64,000 bases of DNA from Amylostereum areolatum. Lineage: Eukaryota > Basidiomycota > Agaricomycetes > Russulales > Stereaceae. Shown in pieces: positions 55,749 to 64,000 of the stretch (position 1 is its first letter; every line of letters begins with the position of its first letter). The translations under genes and the position numbers were made by a program. Location: contig SAXG01000136.1 of NCBI GenBank assembly GCA_012932865.1, positions 1 through 64,000 of the forward strand, read 5' to 3'. Below the pieces are notes generated by a model. The model was not told the DNA's origin. It made no database searches and was given only the letters and a program-made list of their open reading frames with translations.

Positions 55749-57800
55749 ACGGAGTCAGCGGAACAACCCGCTGAAAAAAGACCATCAGATTTTGAGATCC
55801 CTCAACTCCAATCAAACTGCAGTCGAGACTTCCCTAACGGAAACGAAGATCATCGCTGGACATTTGACCCCTATCATCTCCTTTTTTACTACGACGGAAC
55901 CCTCGTTGCGAAAGAAAGCAAAGGGACATACGCATACCAGTGGAACCCACCCATATACAGATACAACCTTCCTCCAGCAGCGGAATACTTCAAAGATAGA
56001 TCCAAAAGAGAAAAGGAAGACGGAACCTACGACAACTCACATTGGAAGCGCCCAGATTATTCAAGACCTCATATCGGGCCCCTCTCATCAGAAGAACTCT
56101 GGAAACACCCGGACGCACAGAAAGTCGAAGAGAAACCTTACACCGGGAATATTAAGGACTACTGGGAATTTGATCCCGATACCGACACAGCCGATACGAC
56201 AACCGAACCACAGGACCCTCGAACCGAACTCCAGCATCCTCAAGAACCCGCAACAGCCGCACCACCTCCAGAGGAAACCGCGCCAGAACCTGAGAGAACT
56301 ATATCAAACCCCCAAATTAAGTCCGATCCCGGAGGAAGTCGAGAAAGCAGCCCATCAAGCGCAGCAGAAACGGAAGAACATACAGAGAACCCAACAAGAT
56401 CCCCATCACCTGACGACATCTTTGGAACCACAAGAGGAAGAAAAGGAAATCTATTCGGAAAACCCGAAAACATCACATCAATGGGAGACACCGCCACCTC
56501 GATACCCAACCCCGCCACCGCACTTGGCAATGTCCCCCTTGGAGAGACTAATGTACCGCGCCAGACGCCTACAACTCCAACACCAGCCGATCCCGCAAAA
56601 CCGAGACATGAGACTCGATTCTCCCTAGGATTTGACACGACCGAACCAATAAGATGGAAACCGCCACTATCACCGTCACCACCGCCCTCCGATCGATCGA
56701 TCGAAGACAAGAAAGGAAAAGAAGTTCGGGACTACGTTTTCGGAAGAGGAGCAACCGCAGATCTTCCGAAAGGATCAAAGTATCCACCAGGGAATTCCCC
56801 ACCGGGAGGAACAGGAACAATCGGATCAAAGCCCGATGACAAGGACAAAGGATTCAAATTAAACGCATTAGGAGTATATGACGGAAGGGATCGGGCAAAA
56901 GCAGCAAAGTTCGTAGAACAATGCGTACTTCGCTTCATAGCATTCCCCAACGCATACGCTGCCAACATGCGCAAGATAACCTTCGTGCTCTCACATCTCA
57001 CCGATGGACCTGCCCTTCACTGGGCGTCCCTTTTAATAAGCAAAATTGATAAGATACGAGATCGCGGCCTAGATCCAGAAGCGTACCTTCCATGGACGGT
57101 GTTCCGTGACCACTTCCTAGAGACCTTTGGAGAAATAGACCCCGGAAGGGACGCTAGATTCAACATACAGCGCCTGGAACAAGGCACTATGGACACCAAA
57201 GATTACATCACGATCTTCAGAGACTACGCTATGGAAGCTGGTTACGATCATAAAGCATTGATCGACCAATTCAAGAGAGGACTGCGCAACGATATCGTAG
57301 TCGAAATCCTCAAGAGAGATCACATCTCGAACGATATCGAAGAATGGTATGAACTCGCATTGCGCATCGATAATAACTGGCGAGAAGCTCAAGCATTCCA
57401 ACGGCATTATACGAGACCAATGAACCCAACGAGCGACCTCACCCTCCTATACAAGAAACCGCAGGCGTACGTTCCATTCCGAAAAGGAAACGGAAACAAA
57501 GGAAACGTTACCACCGCCAGGGTCGCTCAGACCGGAAACAATAACCGAAACTTCAGACGCCTTACCCCGCAAGAACGTACCGAACTTCAGAAATCAGGAT
57601 CATGCTTCTATTGCCGAAAGCCAGGACACATCTCCAGGAACTGCCCAGAGAAACGTACCCAAACGACGATCAACGCACGAACGGCGAATCTAACGGAAGA
57701 AGAATCCCCGATTGATCAAATCACCAAACTCATGAACAAGATGGACAGTGAAACGTTCGCGCGCACTGCCAACATGTTCAAAGACAATCAGGGTTTTTAA
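55749..57800 (+). CDS. gag: Gypsy Gag, probable ACG start
   Basis: The frame is open from upstream of the primer site to TAA 57798-57800. Codons from 55749 look coding (aromatic-rich WTFDPYHLLFYYDG, then acidic/Pro-rich), yet the first ATG in any frame is 56481. ACG 55749 sits in CCCACC-ACG-G, an ideal start context, giving 683 residues; ATG 56481 would give 439. The conserved retrotransposon Gag domain lies at about 56870-57420 (AAKFVEQCVLRF, LTDGPALHW, LETFGEIDP), and the CCHC knuckle CFYCRKPGHISRNC at 57603-57644. Gag forms the particle and binds RNA. Two isoforms by leaky scanning are possible. An ATG lost to ACG by mutation is the alternative. Confidence 0.8.
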   Translation, partial: TESAEQPAEKRPSDFEIPQLQSNCSRDFPNGNEDHRWTFDPYHLLFYYDGTLVAKESKGTYAYQWNPPIYRYNLPPAAEYFKDRSKREKEDGTYDNSHWKRPDYSRPHIGPLSSEELWKHPDAQKVEEKPYTGNIKDYWEFDPDTDTADTTTEPQDPRTELQHPQEPATAAPPPEETAPEPERTISNPQIKSDPGGSRESSPSSAAETEEHTENPTRSPSPDDIFGTTRGRKGNLFGKPENITSMGDTATSIPNPATALGNVPLGETNVPRQTPTTPTPADPAKPRHETRFSLGFDTTEPIRWKPPLSPSPPPSDRSIEDKKGKEVRDYVFGRGATADLPKGSKYPPGNSPPGGTGTIGSKPDDKDKGFKLNALGVYDGRDRAKAAKFVEQCVLRFIAFPNAYAANMRKITFVLSHLTDGPALHWASLLISKIDKIRDRGLDPEAYLPWTVFRDHFLETFGEIDPGRDARFNIQRLEQGTMDTKDYITIFRDYAMEAGYDHKALIDQFKRGLRNDIVVEILKRDHISNDIEEWYELALRIDNNWREAQAFQRHYTRPMNPTSDLTLLYKKPQAYVPFRKGNGNKGNVTTARVAQTGNNNRNFRRLTPQERTELQKSGSCFYCRKPGHISRNCPEKRTQTTINARTANLTEEESPIDQITKLMNKMDSETFARTANMFKDNQGF

Positions 57801-57831
57801 ACCGTCCTTCAACCGCGGCTGTTGAAAGGAC
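57791..57831 (+). promoter_or_regulatory. Programmed -1 ribosomal frameshift signal (gag/pol)
   Basis: Slippery heptamer G-GGT-TTT at 57791-57797 is followed at once by the gag stop TAA. A 6-nt spacer leads to a hairpin: GTCCTTCAAC 57804-57813 pairs with GTTGAAAGGAC 57821-57831 (one bulged A), loop CGCGGCT. In the -1 frame the sequence is open through to ATG 57839 and pol. This matches the X-XXY-YYZ plus 5-9 nt plus stem rule of known -1 sites. Confidence 0.82.
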
Positions 57832-57838
57832 ACAGACA

Positions 57839-60800
57839 ATGAACTTTTCAAATCAATCTCCTGTGCAGGAAACAGGAGACGATGTAAATAGAACAGTGTA
57901 TATAAGGTCATACCAAGATGGAGCAACGCACGCTCCATCAATTCATATACCTGTTATGTTTCACGGAAAGTTCCGTAAGGCCGCAGCAAAAGCGCTACTA
58001 GACAGCGGAGCAAGCAGCACCCTAATCCATCCAGATTTCATACGAAAACACAAGATGAATCTGATCCAATTAAAGAAGCCAATACCAATATATAACGTTG
58101 ATGGATCTAGGAACACTCTAGGAGAGATCAAACAGAAAGTGTACCTTCCAATGACGATGGAAGGGATCAACGGAGAGATTCACCGCGAAAACTTAGGATT
58201 GTTCGTCACAGCCCTAGGAGGAGACGAAGTAATCTTAGGAACCCCTTGGCTCAAGAAACACAACCCTCATATCGATTGGAGAAAGAGACAGATTACACTA
58301 CAAACATGTCCAGGTACGTGCCTCACTACCAGTAAAACAATGATCGTCCAAGGAAAAGACGAACACTCTCTACAATCGTTCGAAGAACAGAAGATCAACC
58401 ATCACGCAACGATAGAAGAACAAGAAGACCCCGAATCCAACTCCGATCTCGCCGATATCAAGATAGTCAGAACGTTCCATGGAAAAACTGACGCAGAAAC
58501 AATGCCGATTGCAAAAGAAGCAAACGAACCCGGTATTTGGATAACAGCAAGAGCAACCAAGGCACAAGAACTCGCAGAAAGAGCGGCCATAGGAGAGAAG
58601 AAGAAGACACTCGATGAGATGATTCCGTCTAGTTACAAACAGTATCAGAAGGTATTCGAAAAGAAAGCGTCGGAACGCTTTCCAATCAGCAGACCTTGGG
58701 ATCACGCGATAGACCTGACTGAAGGATGGAAACCTCGAAATTGCAAAGTATACCCAATGACGGTACCAGAACGGAAGGAACTGGACACATTCATAGATGA
58801 GCATCTACGAAAAGGGTACATCCGAGAATCAAAATCAGAGATATCATCGCCCTTCTTCTTTATCAAGAAGAAAGATGGATCTCTTCGACCAGTACAGGAC
58901 TATCGCTATCTTAACTCGATCACGGTTAAAAATGAATACCCGATACCACTCATCTCAGATCTCATCGACAAATTAAAAGGCGCTAAGATCTTCTCAAAGC
59001 TCGATCTCCGATGGGGATACAACAATGTTCGGATCAAAGAAGGAGACCAATGGAAAGCTGCGTTCAAAACAAACAGAGGCCTTTTCGAACCAATGGTGAT
59101 GTTCTTCGGATTAACCAACTCACCCGCGACGTTCCAAGCAATGATGAACGCACTATTCAAAGAATTAATAGACACAGGAAAAGTGGTGGTCTATATGGAC
59201 GATATATTGATATTTACAGAAACACTCGACGAACATAGGAAATTGATGAAAGAAGCCCTCCAACTGCTAGAACGAAACGATCTATTCCTGAAACCAGAAA
59301 AGTGCTTCTTTGAACAACCATCAATTGAATACTTAGGCGTGATAATCACGCACAACAAAGTACAGATGGACCCAGTCAAAGTCCAAGGACTAGCCGAATG
59401 GCCCACACCAAAGAAGGTAAAAGAAGTCCAATCGTTCCTCGGATTTGGAAATTTCTATCGACGCTTCATCAAAGACTATTCTAAGATCGCCAGACCCCTG
59501 TTCCAACTCACAAAGAAGGACCACGAATGGAACTGGACGGCCGAATGTGAACGTACCTTCGAAAGACTGAAACGAGAATTCACATCGTCCCCAATCTTAA
59601 TCATGCCCGATGAAAACAAACCATTCCGCATAGAGAGCGACGCATCCGATTTTGCGTACGGAGCAATCCTATCGCAACCAGATGAAATCGGAAGATGGCA
59701 CCCAGTCGCGTACCTATCCAAATCACTATCTCCCGCGGAACAGAATTACGAGATATACGACAAAGAACTCTTAGGGGTAGTAAAAGCCTTAGAACACTGG
59801 CGACACTATCTAGAAGGGGCGAACTACAAAGTCGAAATCTGGACAGATCATAAAAATCTAGAATATTTCACAACAGCGCAGAAACTCAATCGACGGCAAG
59901 CACGATGGAGCTTATATCTGTCCCGTTTCGACTACACCTTGGTACACAAACCAGGAAGTACAAACAAGGCAGACGGACTTTCTAGAAGACCAGATCATAA
60001 GGAAGATATTCCAGACAACGACGACCGCATCCTGCTTCACCCTTCGGTTTTCAGGGCCAGAGCCACCGGAAGAGGAACAGTCGAAGCAGTCGGAGACAAA
60101 GAACTTCTCAAAGAACTAAGAAACTTCTCACACCTAGATGATGAAGTTTGGACGGCGTTAGATACGATCAAAAGATCGGGACCACGCACCCTCGCAAAAG
60201 GAATCGAAGATTGGAACTTCGAGAACGATCTGATCATCAGAAAAGGAAAGATCTATGTACCACAGAATCTCGAACTCAGACGCATGATCCTAAAGTCGCA
60301 TCATGATCTAGAAACGATTGGACATCCAGGCGAAATGAAAACCCTGGAGCTAGTACAAAGAAACTTTTGGTGGCCAAAGATGATTTCCTTCGTAAAAGGT
60401 TATGTTCAAGGATGTCCCGTATGCCAGTCAACAAAAAATGTCACGCATCCGGCGAAACATCCATTACAACCTACGGAAATACCAGAACGACCATGGGAAA
60501 CAATCACATCGGATTTCATTACGGACCTTCCGATCTCCAATGGATTCGATTCGATCAACGTAGTCGTCGACAGGTTCACCAAAACCGCAGTATTCACGCC
60601 GTGCCTAAAGACGATCAACGCAGAAGAAACAGCTGATCTTCTGATCGACAACGTTTACAGACGATTTGGACTATGGAAAAGAATGATATCGGACAGAGGC
60701 CCTCAATTCGCATCCAAAGTATTCCAATCCATATGCGAAAGTCTCGGAGTCACCTCGTCGCTCAGTACAGCGTATCACCCCCAAACAGACGGCGAGACAG

Positions 60801-61684
60801 AAAGGGTGAATCAGGAATTAGAACAATATCTTCGGGCGTTTTGCAATGGAGACCAAACGAATTGGGCAAAACTTTTGCCAAAAGCAGAATTCGCACACAA
60901 TATACGACAACATTCTGCCACGAAAACTTCCCCATTCGAACTCCTACACGGGTATCAACCAGTTTTTAACCCGGCAATACCAACCAATCCACGAATACCG
61001 ACAGCCGAAGAAAGAATAAAGAACTTTAAGAACGCGTGGGACAACGCAGAAGCAAGCCTAGAAATAGCGGCTAAATTGATGAAGATGCAGCATGACCAAA
61101 CCTTCACGCTAAGAGATCAACTCAAACAAGGCGACCAAGTATGGTTAGACGGAAAAAACCTTAACACGGTATACCCGAAAACCAAACTAGCACCAAAACG
61201 ATTCGGCCCGTTCAAAATTGAAAAGGTTATAGGACCGGTAACCTATCGCCTAGAACTACCGACGAAGTGGAAAATACACCCGGTATTCCACGCAGCATTA
61301 TTGATTCCGTTCAAAGAGACAGAACAATACGGCGAAGCTTACGAAAGACCACCTCCGGAACTAGTAAACGATGAAGAACTCTACGAACTAGAAACAATAG
61401 TAGCCTCAAAATTGGACAAACGATATTCCGAACCATTACATTATTTCGTAAAATGGAAAGGATACCCAGACTCCGGTAACACATGGGAACCAGCATCTAA
61501 TCTCGAGGGATCAAAAGATGCGATCGCAGAGTTCCATCGGAATAACCCCAAGGCACCGAAGTTGCCACCACAGCCAATCAAAGATACCAACACAGAAACC
61601 ACTGATCATGACGAAACCGATGCAATGCAACGAGAACGAAGACCAACAAGACGAAAGAAACGCAAGACGAGAGTGAGACATTAG
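57839..61684 (+). CDS. pol: Gypsy Pol: protease, RT, RNase H, integrase, chromodomain
   Basis: Numbered from ATG 57839 (probably made as Gag-Pol by -1 frameshift): protease LLDSGASSTLI with D55, RT with YMDD at 452-455, RNase H from about 595 (IESDASDFAYGAIL), integrase zinc finger HH...CPVC at 821-863, integrase core D892 (TSDFITDLP), D952 (SDRGPQFAS) and Glu about 988 in NQELEQYL, a GPY/F-like part, and a C-terminal chromodomain at about 1182-1235 (LHYFVKWKGYPDSGNTWEP) that in this family directs integration to modified chromatin. RT before RNase H before integrase is the Ty3/Gypsy order. 1,281 residues without interruption. Catalytic residues appear intact. Confidence 0.92.
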   Translation: MNFSNQSPVQETGDDVNRTVYIRSYQDGATHAPSIHIPVMFHGKFRKAAAKALLDSGASSTLIHPDFIRKHKMNLIQLKKPIPIYNVDGSRNTLGEIKQKVYLPMTMEGINGEIHRENLGLFVTALGGDEVILGTPWLKKHNPHIDWRKRQITLQTCPGTCLTTSKTMIVQGKDEHSLQSFEEQKINHHATIEEQEDPESNSDLADIKIVRTFHGKTDAETMPIAKEANEPGIWITARATKAQELAERAAIGEKKKTLDEMIPSSYKQYQKVFEKKASERFPISRPWDHAIDLTEGWKPRNCKVYPMTVPERKELDTFIDEHLRKGYIRESKSEISSPFFFIKKKDGSLRPVQDYRYLNSITVKNEYPIPLISDLIDKLKGAKIFSKLDLRWGYNNVRIKEGDQWKAAFKTNRGLFEPMVMFFGLTNSPATFQAMMNALFKELIDTGKVVVYMDDILIFTETLDEHRKLMKEALQLLERNDLFLKPEKCFFEQPSIEYLGVIITHNKVQMDPVKVQGLAEWPTPKKVKEVQSFLGFGNFYRRFIKDYSKIARPLFQLTKKDHEWNWTAECERTFERLKREFTSSPILIMPDENKPFRIESDASDFAYGAILSQPDEIGRWHPVAYLSKSLSPAEQNYEIYDKELLGVVKALEHWRHYLEGANYKVEIWTDHKNLEYFTTAQKLNRRQARWSLYLSRFDYTLVHKPGSTNKADGLSRRPDHKEDIPDNDDRILLHPSVFRARATGRGTVEAVGDKELLKELRNFSHLDDEVWTALDTIKRSGPRTLAKGIEDWNFENDLIIRKGKIYVPQNLELRRMILKSHHDLETIGHPGEMKTLELVQRNFWWPKMISFVKGYVQGCPVCQSTKNVTHPAKHPLQPTEIPERPWETITSDFITDLPISNGFDSINVVVDRFTKTAVFTPCLKTINAEETADLLIDNVYRRFGLWKRMISDRGPQFASKVFQSICESLGVTSSLSTAYHPQTDGETERVNQELEQYLRAFCNGDQTNWAKLLPKAEFAHNIRQHSATKTSPFELLHGYQPVFNPAIPTNPRIPTAEERIKNFKNAWDNAEASLEIAAKLMKMQHDQTFTLRDQLKQGDQVWLDGKNLNTVYPKTKLAPKRFGPFKIEKVIGPVTYRLELPTKWKIHPVFHAALLIPFKETEQYGEAYERPPPELVNDEELYELETIVASKLDKRYSEPLHYFVKWKGYPDSGNTWEPASNLEGSKDAIAEFHRNNPKAPKLPPQPIKDTNTETTDHDETDAMQRERRPTRRKKRKTRVRH

Positions 61685-61721
61685 TGAGACTCAACGGCAT
61701 TCAGGCGAATGCACTGCCAAC

Positions 61722-61731
61722 AAAGGGGGGA
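61722..61731 (+). promoter_or_regulatory. Polypurine-tract-like sequence just after pol
   Basis: AAAGGGGGGA 38 bases after the pol stop, where many Gypsy elements have the tract that precedes the 3' LTR. No LTR follows here (no match to 55141-55715); the third locus does. It could be a central-type tract or a relic. Confidence 0.45.
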
Positions 61732-61766
61732 TAAAAACCCTACAGGTTCAACAAGACAGATCACCA

Positions 61767-63603
61767 ATGTCCACCACCCCGAACGCAACCAGCATCTCCT
61801 CTACCAATCAGACCGCCTCACCCAACAATGTCGAACGCATCCGCCTCGTCTGCAACAAAGCACACCACACCCAACAGGAACGCACTCTCTGTGGAGACTG
61901 CTTCATCGCTCGATCGGCAGCAATCTTCGCAATTAAGTCAGTACCTCCTCCGTCTAGGTCAGGACCAGACGGAAGAACAGGGGGTAAGCCGATTGGAAGC
62001 ACACAGAAGAACCCTAACTGAAGCACCCGAATTCTTCACAGGTGCTAACGCAATCCCCGTGGCCCGGAGCCACGGAAGCCCCAACACCCGAATCCCTTAT
62101 ACTCGAGAATCAAATAGCCCACATGATAGTTGGAGTAGGGATCGAGCAGGCCAGACAGAGGATCGACGACCTCAGGAGGGAGTCGGCCGACGTCCAGGGC
62201 ATCCTGAAGGACCACAACAAGATGCTCGACGAAGAACTCCACCAACTGGACCTGAGGTACCTGACGCTCTCGACCGAGATGGAGGAACGAGAGGTCAAAC
62301 TTCTTCGACGATTCCGGAAGCTAGCGCAACAGCTGTACTCAACGTCGCAGAGCTCCGGAGATTCCTTCCTGAAGTCGGACTACGAGTCAACTGGCTCAAC
62401 TGGGAAAGACACACCTTCCACGCAGCCTACGAAGGAGAAATCCTCCGAAGACGAATGGAAACTACCGGAGTTCCCCATATGTCGTCACGCGAAGGCCCCG
62501 ACATTGACCTCATCTTCCATGGACATCACATCTCCCCGGGCTATACTGTTCGACCCGATCCCATCGCATCCGCCCTCACCAGACCCCCGTTCCTTCCTAA
62601 CGCCCCTCCACGACCCGTCACCGCCCCCACGCCACCAGGATCCTTACCCATCCCCGGCATCACCCAGATCAACCCCGTCCAGCCTCCCGTCGCTAGAAAC
62701 GGATTACCCGGAGAGCAGTTCGGACAGCCCCTGCCAAGAGAGCTATCCAGACAGCCCATGGCTCCCCCAGAGCCCAGACAACAGACCAGCGATCCGCGAC
62801 CAATACCTGGGACATCTCCTCGGCTGCCCACAATGCCTAGACCGCCAACTCCATTCCCGCTATCTGCTAGCGACGCTCCCATGCTGTGGCACGGAAACCC
62901 CGCTCCCTATCCCTCATTCCTCCGCCCGCACCCCGACCACGCTCGAGATCCCGTCACCCAGGATCCCCGAATCACCGCACAGCGACGTAAACATGATTCT
63001 GCCGAGCCCGACGGAAGACCATTCAAGCGGATCAGAGAGTTCGGACTCCCCGATGCATCGGGTGAGGGAGAACTTCAAGGAACTCAAAAAGATAGTCGAT
63101 CGGATGATGGAAGATCGTGCTCGCCGGAGACAGGAACTCAACCTAACGGACGAGTCGGACAGTTCAGCGGACAAATCGGACAGCTCGACGGACAAATCGG
63201 AGAAGGACGACAGGGAGAAGGAAGAAACGGCCGAGAATCCCTCGGACCAGTGGAACAACGAACCGACCACGTGGACGCAAGAGGAGTGGGACGCAATTCC
63301 CTCGAAGCCGCGGAAACGCTGCTGGAAATGCGGCAAGCGAGGCCATCTCCGCCGAGATTGCCCCCGTCGCAAGAACGCTCCCCCTCACTTCCCCCAATCT
63401 CGGTCCTGCTATCCCCTCCGACCACAGACTCCTCTTCCTCACCCTCGCCCGGACCGTCCGGATATCAGTTACGGTCCAGGAATACTGATGTTCCACCCCC
63501 ACCTCCGACGTACCGACGCTACCGCCCGCGCTCACAGACAGCTTCTGGGATTCCTCACGCGACGCAAGAGCCTGACGCACGAAGCCGCCCAACACGCCAC
63601 TGA
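61767..63603 (+). CDS. Third-locus protein B (overprinted frame 1), unknown
   Basis: Two routes lead to this frame. ATG 61767 reads 72 codons (containing VCNKAHHTQQERTLCGDC, a Cys/His zinc-finger-like cluster) and, after splicing out 61984-62041, continues in frame 1 to TGA 63601-63603, about 592 residues. Alternatively ATG 61828 without splicing reads the same frame, 591 residues. The shared body has an ordinary protein look near 62330-62560 (AELRRFLPEVGLRVNW, HTFHAAYEGEILRRRM) followed by a Pro-rich region and Ser/Asp-rich C-terminal parts. It overlaps protein A over the whole of exon 2. No known family. The position after pol recalls env-like or accessory frames, but there are no membrane segments. 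Confidence 0.5.
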
Positions 63604-63763
63604 GCAGTGGCTGTATTGGGAGGACGCAATGCTCCGCACTCAGCGAGAACCCCCCTCGCGCTTCAATCACTCCTGGCGCGTCGACGACCTCTTCTGGAAG
63701 GAAGAAGATTGGGACTTGCAGGAAGCGGAAGAGTCGAAGGATCACTGGCCGGAACCCTGGTAA
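61828..63763 (+). CDS. Third-locus protein A: coiled-coil and CCHC zinc-knuckle protein (frame 2)
   Basis: ATG 61828 reads 52 codons to 61983. Splicing of the 58-nt intron joins it in phase to 62042, continuing to TAA 63761-63763, 625 residues in all. After the junction come a helical, charged stretch (QARQRIDDLRRES, EEREVKLLRRFRKLAQQL) typical of coiled coils, a Pro/Ser-rich centre, an acidic Ser/Asp/Lys region, a CCHC knuckle CWKCGKRGHLRRDC at 63320-63361 (residue about 479), and a Trp-rich C-terminus. A second Gag-like nucleic-acid binder downstream of pol is unusual. Without splicing this frame's first ATG is 62123. GTAAGC overlaps the stop codon, so a further splice is possible. Confidence 0.6.
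61984..62041 (+). other. Predicted 58-nt intron in the third locus
   Basis: Donor GTAAGC, branch site CCCTAACTGA at about 62012 and acceptor TTCTTCACAG at 62032-62041. Length and signals fit basidiomycete introns. Since 58 is not a multiple of 3, splicing decides which downstream frame each upstream ATG feeds. Confidence 0.7.
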
Positions 63764-64000
63764 GCGTACGGACGAACTCTCACCCATCATACGCACTCGG
63801 ACTATTTCTCCCGTCATCCCGCCTTTACGATTTCTCCTTACGATACTCCTCGGACTGATCACGGACTGCGCCCTCATTCGCACGCATATTTTCCTCGGAC
63901 TTCTCTACTATACCGGTTTCTATCGCTATGAGGAAGGCGAAACGCTTGATACTCTCTCCGCGACGCGCCGGACGCGTCGCCTGCTTACGACTCAGTTTTG
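63764..64000 (+). other. Downstream of the third locus, no gene seen
   Basis: C/T-rich sequence. The 3' LTR and polypurine tract have not begun by the end of the window, unless the LTR differs from the one presumed at 55141. Confidence 0.4.

Larger units (their letters stand above)
55141..64000 (+). mobile_element. Ty3/Gypsy chromovirus with an extra 3' locus (right end outside window)
   Basis: Order: presumed 5' LTR, primer-site-like TGGCGCAGAGCGTC (55719), gag, -1 frameshift site, pol with chromodomain, then a third locus with overlapping frames. No 3' LTR is reached by 64000. The LTR start at 55141 (TGTTACAAC, right after the microsatellite) is a guess; the end at 55715 (CTACA) is set by the primer site. 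Gag-pol is A-rich with A-ending codons, while the third locus is C/G-rich. No internal stop or frameshift damages gag or pol, so it may be recent and active. Confidence 0.85.

Noticed and set aside
55792..56628. 278-codon frame overlapping the Gag N-terminus
   Set aside because: It has no ATG start, and the alternative frame (from ACG 55749) gives aromatic-rich, protein-like sequence continuous with Gag.

Overview
The window looks like a transposon-dense region of a basidiomycete (Agaricomycete-type) genome. The reasons are a KDZ transposase with a CxC2 cysteine domain, F-box/LRR gene remnants, short introns with CTAAC branch sites, chromodomain Gypsy and Ty1/copia retrotransposons, and hAT-type non-autonomous elements. 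I see no bacterial genes, and no intact ordinary host gene can be called with confidence.

Region 1 (1-36944) is one nest of a single Ty1/copia family (LTR 451 bp, full element about 5.94 kb, half-tRNA initiator-Met primer site, 5-bp target duplications). An outer element H0 (+) starts left of the window and ends at the diverged LTR at 36505-36944. A second copy, E1 (353-6306, +), sits in its coding region with the target duplication AGGCG on both sides (348-352, 6307-6311). The H0 3' part plus an LTR was then amplified into four near-identical 3,728-bp tandem units (6307-21218). A minus-strand copia composite (23286-35289; it contains the full-length E2, 28335-35289) entered the fifth unit at TGGCG. 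The block between two oppositely oriented LTRs (20768-21218 and 23286-23736) was later inverted. Three 503-bp TRIM elements (24357, 29076, 34629), each with a tRNA-like gene in both LTRs, inserted last, each with its own 5-bp duplication.

Region 2 (36945-45142) holds two head-to-head F-box/LRR pseudogenes and a decayed KDZ transposase gene.

Region 3 (45143-55140) holds a 3,065-bp hAT-type element (45499-48563; 19-bp terminal inverted repeats, 8-bp duplication GTGGGCAG) that carries a solo LTR and a second hAT-type element. It also holds a 529-bp internal-deletion derivative (52304-52832), GA-rich minisatellites, poorly recognised minus-strand coding pieces, an AT-rich stretch and a GACA-type microsatellite.

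Region 4 (about 55141-64000, right end outside the window) is a Ty3/Gypsy chromovirus with unusual expression signals. There is a stretch of about 1.1 kb without any ATG over the leader and the start of a coding-like Gag frame that opens at an ACG in a strong start context. A textbook -1 frameshift site joins gag to pol. Downstream of pol lies an extra locus in which two long reading frames overlap for about 1.56 kb, fed by two upstream ATGs through a 58-nt intron. This overprinted third locus and the tRNA-bearing TRIMs are the least ordinary things in the window.
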